The position numbers and the translations under genes were made by a program. A DNA stretch of 64,000 bases from Psychrobacter aquimaris. GTDB lineage: Bacteria; Pseudomonadota; Gammaproteobacteria; Pseudomonadales; Moraxellaceae. A model generated the notes under the pieces. It had not been told where the DNA came from, did no database searches, and worked only from the letters and a program-made list of their open reading frames with translations. Where the stretch lies: assembly GCF_016107525.1 (NCBI RefSeq), contig NZ_JABASR010000011.1, forward strand, positions 89,338 to 153,337, in the 5' to 3' direction. This document shows positions 44,539 to 54,355 of the stretch, in pieces; the stretch's first letter is position 1; the number at the start of each line of letters is the position of its first letter.

Positions 44539-45825
44539 TTATAGCCCAGCGATTTTACTTTCACCGTCTTCACGATCCAAACCAAATGCGGTATGTAATG
44601 ACTTGACCGCTTTTTCTAAATGTTGGTCTTGAATCAGAACAGAGACTTTGATTTCACTGGTTGATATCATTTGGATATTAATGTTGTTTTCAGCAAGGGT
44701 TTGGAACATAAGGCTAGCAACGCCTGCGTGTGAACGCATGCCCACACCCACTAATGAGACTTTAACGACTTCGCTATTGCCCAAAATTTCTTTGGCACCA
44801 ATCTCGTCTTTCACTTCATCATGTAGTACTTTTAAGGTCTTGTCTAAATCACTACGATTGACGGTGAAGGTAAAGTCTGTCGTGCCATTGTCCGAAAGAT
44901 TTTGTACAATCATATCAATTTCGATATTGGCACGACCAATCGGGCTTAAGATAGCAGAGGCAATACCAGGATGGTCAGGTACACCGCGCACGACTATTTT
45001 TGCTTCGTCTCGATTAAAGGCGATACCTGAGATGATTGCCTGTTCCATGTTGTCTCCTTCGTCTATCGTAATTAGGGTGCCGACATTATCTTGAAATTCT
45101 TGGTCAAAACTACCATCGGTATTTTCATCAAAGCTAGATAGTACCCGTAAAGGCACACCATATTTACCTGCGAATTCTACCGAACGAATCTGTAGAATCT
45201 TAGAGCCAAGGCTTGCCATCTCCAGCATTTCTTCAAAGGTAATTTTTTCAAGTTTTTTGGCTTTTGAGGTGACACGAGGGTCAGTGGTATAAACGCCATC
45301 AACATCGGTATAAATCTGACATTCATCAGCACCCAAGGCAGCAGCAATCGCGACACCTGTGGTATCAGAGCCGCCGCGCCCTAATGTGGTTGCATTGCCT
45401 TCTTCATCAATACCTTGGAAGCCTGCTACGATGACGACATTGCCTGCATCTAGCTGTTCACGGATATTTTTGTCATCGATACTTTCGATACGGGCTTTAT
45501 TGTGGGCATTATCAGTCTTAATCGCTACTTGGCGACCAGTAAATGAACGAGCACCCACACCAAGCTCTTTAATCGCCATAGCAAGCAATGAGATAGAAAC
45601 TTGCTCACCGGTTGAGACCATTTGATCGTATTCACGGGGATCAGGCTGAGTGCTAATTTGGCGCGCCAGATCAATCAAACGGTTGGTTTCGCCACTCATT
45701 GCAGAGACGACAACAACTACTTGATGACCGTTGTCATGCCAGCGTTTGACTCGTTTGGCGACGTTTTTGATGCGGTCGATACTGCCCATCGAGGTGCCGC
45801 CGTATTTCTGTACTATTAACGCCAT
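44539..45825 (-). CDS. lysC: Aspartate kinase with internal beta-subunit start
   Basis: First step of the Lys/Thr/Met pathway, phosphorylation of aspartate. The 428 residues have the kinase domain with KYGGTSMG at the N-terminus, VVVSAMSGETNRL, TTLGRGGSDTTGVA and YTDVDGVYTTDPR, then two ACT domains (~265-425) for feedback control by lysine and/or threonine. Within the gene, an ATG at 45048 is preceded by a strong AAGGAG, and would give a 169-residue ACT-only protein, as in the alpha2-beta2 enzymes of Pseudomonas, Bacillus and Corynebacterium. The gene lies between alaS and csrA on the same strand and ends at its own terminator. Confidence 0.96.
   Translation of the reverse strand: MALIVQKYGGTSMGSIDRIKNVAKRVKRWHDNGHQVVVVVSAMSGETNRLIDLARQISTQPDPREYDQMVSTGEQVSISLLAMAIKELGVGARSFTGRQVAIKTDNAHNKARIESIDDKNIREQLDAGNVVIVAGFQGIDEEGNATTLGRGGSDTTGVAIAAALGADECQIYTDVDGVYTTDPRVTSKAKKLEKITFEEMLEMASLGSKILQIRSVEFAGKYGVPLRVLSSFDENTDGSFDQEFQDNVGTLITIDEGDNMEQAIISGIAFNRDEAKIVVRGVPDHPGIASAILSPIGRANIEIDMIVQNLSDNGTTDFTFTVNRSDLDKTLKVLHDEVKDEIGAKEILGNSEVVKVSLVGVGMRSHAGVASLMFQTLAENNINIQMISTSEIKVSVLIQDQHLEKAVKSLHTAFGLDREDGESKIAGL
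45046..45059 (-). promoter_or_regulatory. Internal ribosome-binding site and ATG for the LysC beta subunit
   Basis: AAGGAG (45054-45059) is 5 nt before an in-frame ATG (45046-45048). The product would be the 169-residue ACT-domain beta subunit MEQAIISGIAFNRDE..., which matches where the beta subunits of known alpha2-beta2 aspartate kinases begin. Confidence 0.85.
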
Positions 45826-46151
45826 AAAAATCTACCTATTATTCGTTAATGGCCTTTTATTATCATCAATGAGCGCCAATATGCGGATGTGACGCTCAAT
45901 CAATGCTTGTATAGATAAAGCCGTATTATAAGAATTGCGCCCTATGCTTTTTGTTTATGTATTCAGTAGTGCTGAGTAGGTAATACACGCACGATGCATC
46001 CAAACGTTGACCTTTATATCATATCTACGTCACAACGTTAAGTGCCCGTAGCGCTTAGATACATGGCGATTGGTTATAGTGGTTATAACCAATCGCGTAT
46101 CCTATGCGTAGTAGACCAGAGTGATGCTCTGTATTCATGTCTTTTTCAGGA
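45826..46151 (-). other. alaS-lysC intergenic region
   Basis: 326 nt without a gene. It holds the strong hairpin at 46066-46096 after alaS. No clear lysC promoter was picked by eye. Confidence 0.5.
46066..46096 (-). repeat. 13-bp perfect inverted repeat downstream of alaS
   Basis: GCGATTGGTTATA and TATAACCAATCGC are separated by 5 nt, 55 nt after the alaS stop. No T-run follows on either strand, so it may be an mRNA-stabilising hairpin, a Rho-dependent site or an operator rather than an intrinsic terminator. Confidence 0.8.
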
Positions 46152-48824
46152 TTAGCTAAGCTGAGTTTCAATCCAAGCAGGTAGGGCGTTGATAACCGCG
46201 GTACTGTTACCAGACTTTGGCGCGCCGCCTTGTGCGTAATCTGGCTTACCACCACCTTTACCACCAAGCTCACTTGCCAAATGACGAATGATATCACCAG
46301 CTTTTATCTTAGCCGTGACCGATTTCGCCACGCTTGCGGCTAGGGCTAACTGGTCATCTTTATCACCAATTAATACAATTACGCTATCAGGCAGTTTTGA
46401 TTTAATGTCGTCCATTAGCGTACGAATCGATTTGCCATCGATACCGCTTAAGGTGCTAATAAGCACGGGCGTGCCTGCGATGGTCTGTACCTCATCGAGT
46501 AAATTGGCTGCTTGGGCGCTGGCGATTTTTTGCTGTAAGCGCTCTAGCTGTTTCTCAAGTTCACGTTGCTTATCCGCCATGGTACGCACACGCTGCGCCA
46601 CTTCAGGACGTTTTACTTTTAGCTGACTGGCAAGCTCACTCAGTTGTTGTTCGCTTTGTTGAATGTTTTTAATCGCATTTATGCCAGTGACGGCTTCAAT
46701 ACGGCGGATGCCAGCAGCAATACCTGATTCGCTAGTAATTTTTAAGACACCAATATCACCAGTGCGTTGCACGTGAAGACCACCGCACAACTCAATAGAG
46801 AAGGGCTTGCGCTGACCATCTACGATACTGTCTGTACCCATCGTCAGTACCCGCACGTCACTGCCATACTTTTCGCCAAACAGTGCCATCGCCCCTTGTT
46901 TCATCGCTTCGTCGATAGACATATTCTCGATACGGGCAGGGGTGTTGGCTTGGATTTGCTCATTGACTAAGCGTTCGATACGCGTAATTTCAGCAGTGCT
47001 GACGGGCTTGTCATAGGAGAAATCAAAACGTAATACTTCGCTTGATACTAGCGAGCCTTTTTGCGTGACCGCGTCGCCTAATACTTCTCTTAATGCGGCA
47101 TGCAAGAGATGCGTGGCAGAGTGGTTTTTGGCACTGGCTGCGCGAATACTTGACAAGACTTGCGCATCAGCGGTTTGTTTGGTGTTAATGTCGCCCATGG
47201 TCACGACACCATAATGGATGATGGCTTGACCAGATTTTTTGGTGTCTTGCACTTCAAAAACGCCCGTTGCAGTGCGGATTTCGCCAAGCTCACCAACTTG
47301 ACCACCGCCTTCAGCATAAAACGGTGTACGGTCAAGTACCACGACGCCTTCCATGCCCTCAGCTAAGCTGGCTGCTGGATTGCCATCTTGATACAGCGCA
47401 TCAATCGTCACGCCTTCTTCTGCAAGCTGCTCATAGCCGACAAAGGTGGTTGGATTTTCTACTTGAATGACGCTGCTATAATCAACATCAAATTTGCCAG
47501 CATCACGCGCACGTTCACGCTGCGCTTGCATATGCTCATCAAATTCAGCTTCATCAATGACAATACCACGCTCACGAGTGATATCAGCAGTCAAATCGAT
47601 CGGGAAACCATAAGTATCGTACAGTTTAAAAGCCGCCTCCCCAGATAGCGTGTCGCCATCTTTTAGACCTTCCAGTTCACTGGCAAGTAAACGTAAACCT
47701 TGTGCCAATGTCTTGGCAAACTGAGCTTCTTCTTTTTGAATGGCATTTTCAATGATGCTTTGCTTTTCTATCAGCTCTGGATAGGCACTGCCCATTTCAG
47801 CAACCAAGGGTGCGACCATTTTATAGAAAAACTCACTGTCAGCGCCTAGCTTATTACCATGACGTACCGCACGACGAATGATACGGCGCAGTACATAGCC
47901 ACGACCTTCGTTACTTGGGGTGACGCCATCAGCAATCAAAAAGGCTACTGCGCGAATATGATCGGCGATGACTTTTAATGACGACTGTTGCTGATTCTCA
48001 ATCTCTAAAATCTCAGCCGCTGCATCCATCAAGTGTACAAACAAATCTATCTCGTAGTTGCTATGGACGCCTTGCATGATGGCACTGATACGCTCAAGAC
48101 CCATACCAGTATCGACACTAGGTGCAGGCAGTGGCAATAGCGTACCGTCTTTTTGACGGTTAAACTGCATAAAGACACAGTTCCAAATCTCGATATAGCG
48201 GTCACCATCTTCTTCAGGTGTGCCCGGCAAACCGCCTTCGATATCGGCCCCATGGTCATAAAAGACTTCGGTACAAGGGCCGCAAGGGCCAGTGTCACCC
48301 ATGGTCCAAAAGTTATCAGACGCAAAGGGAGCGCCTTTATTATCGCCAATACGGATAATGCGCTCGCTAGGAATACCGATGTCTTTATGCCAAATCTCAA
48401 AGGCTTCGTCATCGGTCTCGTAAATGGTCACATACAAGCGATTTTTATCGATTGCTAGCCATTCATCTGAGGTCAAAAACTCCCAAATATAGCCAATACC
48501 GGCTTGCTTAAAATAATCGCCAAATGAGAAGTTGCCTAGCATCTCAAAGAACGTATGATGACGCGCTGTATAGCCAACATTGTCCAAATCGTTATGCTTG
48601 CCGCCTGCTCTTACGCATTTTTGTGAGGTCACAGCACGGGTGTAATCACGTGGCTCCATGCCCAAAAAAGTTTCTTTAAATTGATTCATACCTGCATTGG
48701 TAAACAGCAATGTCGGGTCATTGTGTGGAATCAAACTAGAGGATGGGACGGGGGTATGCTGCTTGCTTATGAAAAAATCTATAAAAGCTTGGCGAATATC
48801 GGCTGAGCGAAATGGCTGGCTCAC
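46152..48824 (-). CDS. alaS: Alanyl-tRNA synthetase
   Basis: Charges tRNA-Ala and edits mischarged Ser/Gly. The 890 residues (876 in E. coli) show the class II catalytic domain ([20 protein letters not shown], the [19 protein letters not shown] motif 2), the editing domain with the zinc motif [12 protein letters not shown] and [13 protein letters not shown], and the C-terminal DHH-type domain with [13 protein letters not shown]. The start is a GTG at 48824: AAGGAG lies 5 nt before it and the family begins here. csrA and lysC follow on the same strand. Confidence 0.98.
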   Translation of the reverse strand: MSQPFRSADIRQAFIDFFISKQHTPVPSSSLIPHNDPTLLFTNAGMNQFKETFLGMEPRDYTRAVTSQKCVRAGGKHNDLDNVGYTARHHTFFEMLGNFSFGDYFKQAGIGYIWEFLTSDEWLAIDKNRLYVTIYETDDEAFEIWHKDIGIPSERIIRIGDNKGAPFASDNFWTMGDTGPCGPCTEVFYDHGADIEGGLPGTPEEDGDRYIEIWNCVFMQFNRQKDGTLLPLPAPSVDTGMGLERISAIMQGVHSNYEIDLFVHLMDAAAEILEIENQQQSSLKVIADHIRAVAFLIADGVTPSNEGRGYVLRRIIRRAVRHGNKLGADSEFFYKMVAPLVAEMGSAYPELIEKQSIIENAIQKEEAQFAKTLAQGLRLLASELEGLKDGDTLSGEAAFKLYDTYGFPIDLTADITRERGIVIDEAEFDEHMQAQRERARDAGKFDVDYSSVIQVENPTTFVGYEQLAEEGVTIDALYQDGNPAASLAEGMEGVVVLDRTPFYAEGGGQVGELGEIRTATGVFEVQDTKKSGQAIIHYGVVTMGDINTKQTADAQVLSSIRAASAKNHSATHLLHAALREVLGDAVTQKGSLVSSEVLRFDFSYDKPVSTAEITRIERLVNEQIQANTPARIENMSIDEAMKQGAMALFGEKYGSDVRVLTMGTDSIVDGQRKPFSIELCGGLHVQRTGDIGVLKITSESGIAAGIRRIEAVTGINAIKNIQQSEQQLSELASQLKVKRPEVAQRVRTMADKQRELEKQLERLQQKIASAQAANLLDEVQTIAGTPVLISTLSGIDGKSIRTLMDDIKSKLPDSVIVLIGDKDDQLALAASVAKSVTAKIKAGDIIRHLASELGGKGGGKPDYAQGGAPKSGNSTAVINALPAWIETQLS

Positions 48825-48995
48825 AGCGGCTCCTTACTGACGGATAGAATTGAATAGATAAAGTAAAATAATTTTGCAAGCGATTTTAGCACAAACGCCC
48901 AAGCTCTTGGTACAAGAGTTACAACTGCTAGGTTATTCTGCGCATGTAGATGGTCGATGAATTTGTAGCGTATCAAAGCCAGTGGGTCAAAAAAG

Positions 48996-50801
48996 CTAAT
49001 TGCTCAAAATCGCCGCATCGGTCTTATCCAGCTTATCTTGCCTCAATGGGTTGGACTCAATCACTTGTACTGGCAAGTAGCGTAGCTGTAGCTTAATGGG
49101 CAAATACTCAGGAAAATTCTCTGCCATATCTTGGGTAATGACGGTTTCGATTTGCTGTACATCGTATGAGGTAGGCGTCGTCTCTCCGCGAACGACTGCA
49201 CGTACGACTTGATTTTCTTCTGAGGTATCAAACTGAGTATTGGTCAGCACGTTACCCTTATCGATAAAGTAACTATTGATGGCTTCTTTTACGCTACTCT
49301 CAAAAACTTGTTGTTTGGCGTTGGTTTGTAGATTGATGGACAAATACGTCCCTAAGCCACCTAACAATAATAACGTCACCGCATTGCGCCGCAAAAAGGT
49401 TAAATAGGTGCTTGATTTATAATCGTCATCGACCAAGCGGCGAAAGCCTAATAACCAAAGTACTAAAGCATTGGTAAACTGAATCGCAATAATATTGGTT
49501 AGCGCAAGTAGCAGTGCTCCAAGTCCAAGCTGCATCTCGCCATTGGCAAATAAAATACCACTAGCGGCAAGAGGTGGTACTAATGCAGTGGCCACGGCCA
49601 CGCCGACCACTGCCACCGATAGATGCGGTGAAACCATCGCATAAGCACCAGCAGTACCCCCTGCGAGCGCAATCATCAGATCCATAGATGTTGGCTGAGT
49701 GCGTGACAATATCTCTGCCGTTAATGGCTGATCTTTGTGTAACCAGCCGACGATGAAACCAACCAATATCACCAATGATATACCGACGATAACTGTAAGC
49801 AGTGATTTACGCAGCAATGGCATACGATGATCAATAATCGCTAATGCTATACCAGTGATAGGGCCTAGCATCATTGCAACCAACATGGCGCCAATCACTA
49901 CGGCAGCAGAATTGGTCACTAGCCCATAACTGGCGATGATGGCAGAAAGTATATTCATAATGAAATACATTTTACTAGGCAGAGCGTTGGCCTCGATTCT
50001 GACTCGTACTTCTGGATAGTCTACCTTTTGATTGCTAAACTGCTCGGCAACAAATTGCTTGTAAGACTCCAATTTTGCTTCTTTTTGTTCTTGAATGTCG
50101 TCTTCTGGATCTTCCTGATTATCTGCTTTATCTCTCACAGTATTTTTTACAGAATTATCCTTATTTTGCGGCGTGTCGGGCTGTTCATCAATTGAGAGTT
50201 GTCTTGCTTTATTGTTATGTTCTTTGCTCTCTTGCTGATGGTTATCAGAGATAGAACAAGTATTCGCTGATGGTTCAATAGTTTGTTTTGCAGAATTATG
50301 CTGTGTATCAGAGGGGTTAAGAACATCTGCCTCTACCGTTACTTCAGCGTCAGCATCCTCTTGAGAAGCTCGTTCTGTAACATTATCTGCTTCTGCTTGA
50401 AAATGTTCTGATGATAAATTTTCAAGAGTTTTATGATGAGGCGCTGCTGTCGATTTTAACGCTTCATTAAATGGTGGTGTCTCAAGCTCATTTATGTCGG
50501 GCTCATTGTTGTCGGGTTTAGCGGTTTCTAACGTTGCAACGACCTCGTCAGCACCAATTGACTTTATTGCTATTGTCGTTTCTGGAGGCTGCGCACAATC
50601 CATATTCTCGACACAGTCATTTTCATCGTGAGTCTCTGAGTTTTTTAAAGACTCCGTATTTTCCACAGTGCTATCTAGCACAGAGCCATCAGCCGCAGTA
50701 TTGTCAGTTAGAGCCGCTTTTTTGTCTGGATAATTGGCTGTGCCTGAGGCATCTTCTATAACTAAAGAGTCCTTAGAGGGATTTTTTTCGGATGAGGTCA
50801 T
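48996..50801 (-). CDS. DUF389 family membrane protein with long acidic N-terminus
   Basis: 601 residues. The first ~260 are highly polar, rich in Glu, Asp, Asn, Thr and Ser, with no recognisable fold (for example QEDPEDDIQEQKEAKLESYK near the end). The membrane part (~275-490) has six or more helices with the DUF389 signature: IIASYGLVTNSAAVVIGAM, MMLGPITGIALA, SPHLSVAVVGVAVATALVPP. A soluble C-terminal region of ~110 residues follows. The family's function is unknown. Start chosen at the ATG 50801; the frame reaches 50837. Nothing in the neighbourhood points to a role. Confidence 0.8.
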   Translation of the reverse strand: MTSSEKNPSKDSLVIEDASGTANYPDKKAALTDNTAADGSVLDSTVENTESLKNSETHDENDCVENMDCAQPPETTIAIKSIGADEVVATLETAKPDNNEPDINELETPPFNEALKSTAAPHHKTLENLSSEHFQAEADNVTERASQEDADAEVTVEADVLNPSDTQHNSAKQTIEPSANTCSISDNHQQESKEHNNKARQLSIDEQPDTPQNKDNSVKNTVRDKADNQEDPEDDIQEQKEAKLESYKQFVAEQFSNQKVDYPEVRVRIEANALPSKMYFIMNILSAIIASYGLVTNSAAVVIGAMLVAMMLGPITGIALAIIDHRMPLLRKSLLTVIVGISLVILVGFIVGWLHKDQPLTAEILSRTQPTSMDLMIALAGGTAGAYAMVSPHLSVAVVGVAVATALVPPLAASGILFANGEMQLGLGALLLALTNIIAIQFTNALVLWLLGFRRLVDDDYKSSTYLTFLRRNAVTLLLLGGLGTYLSINLQTNAKQQVFESSVKEAINSYFIDKGNVLTNTQFDTSEENQVVRAVVRGETTPTSYDVQQIETVITQDMAENFPEYLPIKLQLRYLPVQVIESNPLRQDKLDKTDAAILSN

Positions 50802-51090
50802 GGCAGCTAGCTTTCTTAAAGAATAAAAGAAAGTCATTATTGTAATGATAAAAAGAGGACAACGTATGGTTTTTTTGCGACTAAATAGAGAGCAGAGTGA
50901 GTAAATAGCAATGCTTAAAACGGTGAAATTCAGGATAGTTAGATAACGACAATAAAACCATAACTATGTCAGGGTTTTATTGCTTCGTCACTTAATATCA
51001 CTGGCTTGCAGGTCTATATTAAATACTTACTTTCTTTGTGGGTTTAGTGTATAAAGGTACTATATCCACAATAAAAATGAGGAATAAGTT

Positions 51091-51303
51091 ATGAACTGGC
51101 CATTATTCTCTGTCATCTACGCAATGGCGGCAACCGTTACTATTGGTATCTTTATGATTGGCGCCTTAGTTACAGGTTTTAATGAAATATCTCATATCCA
51201 AATAGCGGTAATGTTGGGCTTTTTGGTGTCTATCCCTGCAGGTATGTTTTTTACCAAAAAAATCGGTAGCATTACTGGTAATGAAGAAAGCTATAAAGCA
51301 TAA
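51091..51303 (+). CDS. Small two-helix membrane protein
   Basis: 70 residues, two transmembrane helices (~4-28 with TVTIGIFMIGALVTGF and ~36-56 with VMLGFLVSIPAGMFFTKK), and a polar C-terminus. AGGAAT lies 6 nt before the ATG and a strong terminator follows 50 nt after the stop, so it is likely a real, monocistronic gene. I do not recognise the family. Confidence 0.7.
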   Translation: MNWPLFSVIYAMAATVTIGIFMIGALVTGFNEISHIQIAVMLGFLVSIPAGMFFTKKIGSITGNEESYKA

Positions 51304-51352
51304 AAGCTAGAAGGGTTGTCGCTTTCAAACAATAAGTCTGATAGTCGGTCAT

Positions 51353-51384
51353 AAAAAAAGACCTTGATAGCAAGGTCTTTTTTT
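51353..51384. terminator. Bidirectional terminator between the small membrane protein gene and ldt
   Basis: A 14-bp perfect stem AAAAAAAGACCTTG/CAAGGTCTTTTTTT with an ATAG loop, between convergent genes. Confidence 0.95.
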
Positions 51385-51403
51385 ATTCATCATTCATGAC
51401 TTA

Positions 51404-52768
51404 TTATTTAAGCTCAACGGTCGCGCCATTTTCGATATTGGCATAAACCTCTAACACATCCCAGTTGGTCAAACGCACACAACCTGCAGAGGCTTGACGG
51501 CTAATTCCTTCAGGTTTTGGTGAGCCATGTAGGCCATATGACGGTTTAGACAAGCCCATCCATACGACTCCGACAGGGCTGTTTGGGCCTGGTGGTAGCA
51601 TATGTACTTGTTTATCTGCGCCTTTACCAACTGTCGCTTTGTACCACGGCATTTTCACTTTATTAATGATTTTAAAGGTGCCTTGTGGTGATGGCGTTGC
51701 GTCACTACCAATGGTGGTTGGGTAAGTGGCAACCAGTTTATCGCCGTTATACGCATATAAAGTCTTATCGGCTTTATTGGCAACCACACGGTTAATGCGC
51801 TGATTAAGCGGTGCGCGGGTATTTAAAACGGTGATGGTTTCGCCCGCTTTATACTGCTTGTTTTTATTCAACTTATCTAAATAACGCACATCCATATGGA
51901 AGCGCTCACCAAACATCTCTTTAATATCTTGATAGTATAAGCCTTTCATCTTCGACTTGGCTTCTGCACCAGCAGGTGTGGTGGCAAAATTGGTCTTGAT
52001 ATCGTCTTCAGTGATGGTGTATGTCACAAGCACAGGTTTATTAGCTGGGATATTTTTATTTAAAGCATCCCATGTTTTTTGGTCCATTTTGCCCGTTGCT
52101 GGTAAGCCTTTCATGGTTTGAAAGTTGATCAGTGCTTTTTTACTGTTCATACCCCAACCGCCATCGATAGCGCCAGGTGAAGCATGGTTCCAATCGAGCA
52201 ATGCCTGCATTTTAATCGTCATTGCCGAGTTAACTTTCATATTCGGTGTCCATGTGGCACCGTTTACTTGTTTGGCGTAATTCGACAAATTCAGCGTGGT
52301 ATGTTTTTTACCATCAACATCTTCGATGCTTTTGATAGAAGTATCAGCTGGACGAGCCTCAGATAGAGTGGCGGTAGGGGCAGCGACGGCTTGACCTTCA
52401 CTAATATCGTCAGTAATATCAGACTGCACATCTTTACGAGCCAATTCTTCTACTGTCATATTATCAGCACTGACTTCTTGTTGTGCTGTTTCTACGTCGA
52501 TTTCCTGTTTTTCGTCAATCAGCTGAGTCATACGGTCAGGTGAATTAGACTTTAAGGCAGGCGTGGCTACTACAGGAGCACGATCATCGATTGAGCTGCT
52601 ACGGTTCTCTTGTATATCAAGGCTAACCTTTTTGGCAATACTGGGCATAGAATTAGCCGTACGTACTGGCAATGTGCGAGTCTCATCAGCAGGGGCAGCC
52701 GTTGCGCTAACACTGGCACTGGCGACAGCGATAGATATTGCAGTAATAATTGGCTTTATTTTCATCAT
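51404..52768 (-). CDS. L,D-transpeptidase (YkuD) with peptidoglycan-binding domain
   Basis: Periplasmic enzyme expected to form 3-3 cross-links or attach proteins to peptidoglycan. The 454 residues have a signal peptide (IITAISIAVASASVSATAAPA), a polar ~130-residue linker, a PG_binding_1 domain (~185-245, MQALLDWNHASPGAIDGGWG, GLPATGKMDQKTWDALN), a LysM-like segment and the YkuD domain (~315-454) with HGS and the catalytic SAGCVRLTNWDV motif; Cys and His are intact. Start at 52768; a second ATG follows directly. The region upstream holds nested inverted repeats. Confidence 0.92.
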   Translation of the reverse strand: MMKIKPIITAISIAVASASVSATAAPADETRTLPVRTANSMPSIAKKVSLDIQENRSSSIDDRAPVVATPALKSNSPDRMTQLIDEKQEIDVETAQQEVSADNMTVEELARKDVQSDITDDISEGQAVAAPTATLSEARPADTSIKSIEDVDGKKHTTLNLSNYAKQVNGATWTPNMKVNSAMTIKMQALLDWNHASPGAIDGGWGMNSKKALINFQTMKGLPATGKMDQKTWDALNKNIPANKPVLVTYTITEDDIKTNFATTPAGAEAKSKMKGLYYQDIKEMFGERFHMDVRYLDKLNKNKQYKAGETITVLNTRAPLNQRINRVVANKADKTLYAYNGDKLVATYPTTIGSDATPSPQGTFKIINKVKMPWYKATVGKGADKQVHMLPPGPNSPVGVVWMGLSKPSYGLHGSPKPEGISRQASAGCVRLTNWDVLEVYANIENGATVELK

Positions 52769-52860
52769 ATTGAGTCACTTGTGGTTGCTACTAATGCGGC
52801 TATTATGCGCATAATTTGCATGCTTCGCAAACTTTCGACACATCTTTTTTCATTAAAGTC

Positions 52861-52903
52861 TTGCCAAACGTCAACCGTTGACGTATTCACTACAGTTTGG
52901 CAA
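52861..52903. repeat. Nested inverted repeats between ldt and prmB
   Basis: The outer arms TTGCCAAAC (52861) and GTTTGGCAA (52895) are exact complements 25 nt apart. Inside is a second palindrome, ACGTCAAC-C-GTTGACGT (52868-52884). The arrangement could be overlapping operator sites or a decayed terminator. No T-run follows. Confidence 0.75.
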
Positions 52904-53007
52904 TAACTGAGCGAGGGTGTGTATAAGATGATGCGCCATTCTTACTTAAAATTCCTACTATCCACGTTGTTTTTAGAAGCATTTTTATAAACATAAAAGT
53001 GCAAATA

Positions 53008-53037
53008 TTGGCGCAGCTTAGCGTTTATGTCTATAAT
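53008..53037 (+). promoter_or_regulatory. Promoter of prmB-aroC
   Basis: TTGGCG and a perfect TATAAT are 18 nt apart; the -10 ends 96 nt before the prmB start. Confidence 0.65.
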
Positions 53038-53133
53038 GGTGAATAAATTTTTATTTAATAGATCGGCTTTTAACAAAAGGCGTTTTAACCCATCCGCATG
53101 TAGTCAGTGAACATGTAATCAGCAAGGTGCGAT

Positions 53134-54300
53134 ATGTCAGAAGACCAAACAATGAGCGCAGAAGAATTTCAACATCAATACTTCAATGACGATGGTGTAG
53201 AGGGTGAGATGGCGTTTGATTTAGAGAGTGGAATTCTTGGTGAAGACGATCAATTTGCCAATTTACCTGCAGAGTTAGAAGAAGCCCGCGAGCAGTTGGT
53301 TAGTATTCGTGATTTTATTCGCTTTTCGGTCACCCAGCTCCGTAATTATGATGTGGTCGTTGCACAAGGCACCACCGATGAGTTTGCTGAAGCATCTGCC
53401 ATTGTCTTGCATTCTTTGGCTTTAGATTGGTCAGCCAATGAGCAGATTCTCGATTGTCGCTTAACCAACTCAGAGAAGCAGTTAGTACTGAGTTTGTTAG
53501 AAGAGCGTATCGCTGAGCGTAAGCCATTAAGTTATTTGATTAACTTGTCATACTTCTGTGATTTGCCTTTTTATGTCGATGAGCGTGTGCTAATTCCAAG
53601 ATCACCTATCGCAGAATTGATTCGTCAGCAGTTCCATCCGTATTTTGATGTCAATGAGCTTGCCAAGCCACTTGGTACGAGCGTCAACGAGCAGGCTGCT
53701 ACGTTTTACGATCACGGTTTAGAGGTCAAGCAGCTGTCGCAGCCTGAGCGTATTTTAGATTTATGTACTGGCTCTGGTTGTATTGCTATTGCGCTTGCGA
53801 CGCGTTTTGTCGATGCGCTGGTTGATGCCGTCGATATTGATAAAGGCGCACTCGAAGTAGCCATGGTTAACGTCGATCATCATGATCTTGGTCATCAGGT
53901 GAATGTGATTGAGTCCGATCTGTTTGCTAAGCTTCCTGCTGAACACCAGTATGAGTTGATTGTTACCAATCCGCCGTATGTCGATGCTGCCATCATGGCA
54001 GAGCTGCCCCCTGAATTTTTATACGAGCCAGAGCATGCGCTAGCCGCAGGTCAAGATGGACTGGACTTGGTACATCGCATTCTTTTTGAAGCGCCAGATT
54101 ATCTAAGCCCAGAAGGCTTGCTTATCTGCGAAGTGGGCGATAGCGAATGGGCGTTAAAGCAAGCCTATCCTGAAATCCAGTTTGACTGGTTGAAATTTGC
54201 CCACGGTGGTCACGGTGTCTTTGCGATTACCTATGATGAGCTCATGGCGCATCGTGAGCTGTTCAATGCCTATGTACAGCTATTAGATAGCATTCAATAG
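53134..54300 (+). CDS. prmB: Ribosomal protein L3 glutamine methyltransferase
   Basis: Methylates the glutamine side chain of ribosomal protein L3. The 388 residues have the SAM motif ILDLCTGSGCIAIALA (~207-222), the acidic VDIDKGAL, and the substrate-glutamine motif NPPY at residues 279-282. PrmB-specific context is the RIAERKPLSYLINLSYFCDLPF segment before LIPRSPIAELI. The N-terminus is about 55 residues longer than E. coli PrmB (310) and acidic, and another insertion lies near residues 175-200. AAGGTG precedes the ATG. aroC follows 55 nt downstream, as in many gammaproteobacteria. Confidence 0.93.
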   Translation: MSEDQTMSAEEFQHQYFNDDGVEGEMAFDLESGILGEDDQFANLPAELEEAREQLVSIRDFIRFSVTQLRNYDVVVAQGTTDEFAEASAIVLHSLALDWSANEQILDCRLTNSEKQLVLSLLEERIAERKPLSYLINLSYFCDLPFYVDERVLIPRSPIAELIRQQFHPYFDVNELAKPLGTSVNEQAATFYDHGLEVKQLSQPERILDLCTGSGCIAIALATRFVDALVDAVDIDKGALEVAMVNVDHHDLGHQVNVIESDLFAKLPAEHQYELIVTNPPYVDAAIMAELPPEFLYEPEHALAAGQDGLDLVHRILFEAPDYLSPEGLLICEVGDSEWALKQAYPEIQFDWLKFAHGGHGVFAITYDELMAHRELFNAYVQLLDSIQ

Positions 54301-54317
54301 AGTATCGAGATTTACGC

Positions 54318-54323
54318 TATAAT
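54318..54323 (+). promoter_or_regulatory. Possible -10 element in front of aroC
   Basis: A perfect TATAAT lies 18 nt after the prmB stop and 32 nt before aroC. The hexamer 18 nt upstream (TCAATA) is a poor -35, so this would be a weak second promoter. Confidence 0.3.
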
Positions 54324-54355
54324 CAAAAATCGACTTCATTTGTTTAAGGATAAAT

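Larger units (their letters stand above)
52769..53133. other. Divergent intergenic region ldt / prmB
   Basis: 365 nt. It contains the nested inverted repeats at 52861-52903 and a good promoter for prmB at 53008-53037. A promoter for ldt was not assigned. Confidence 0.55.
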
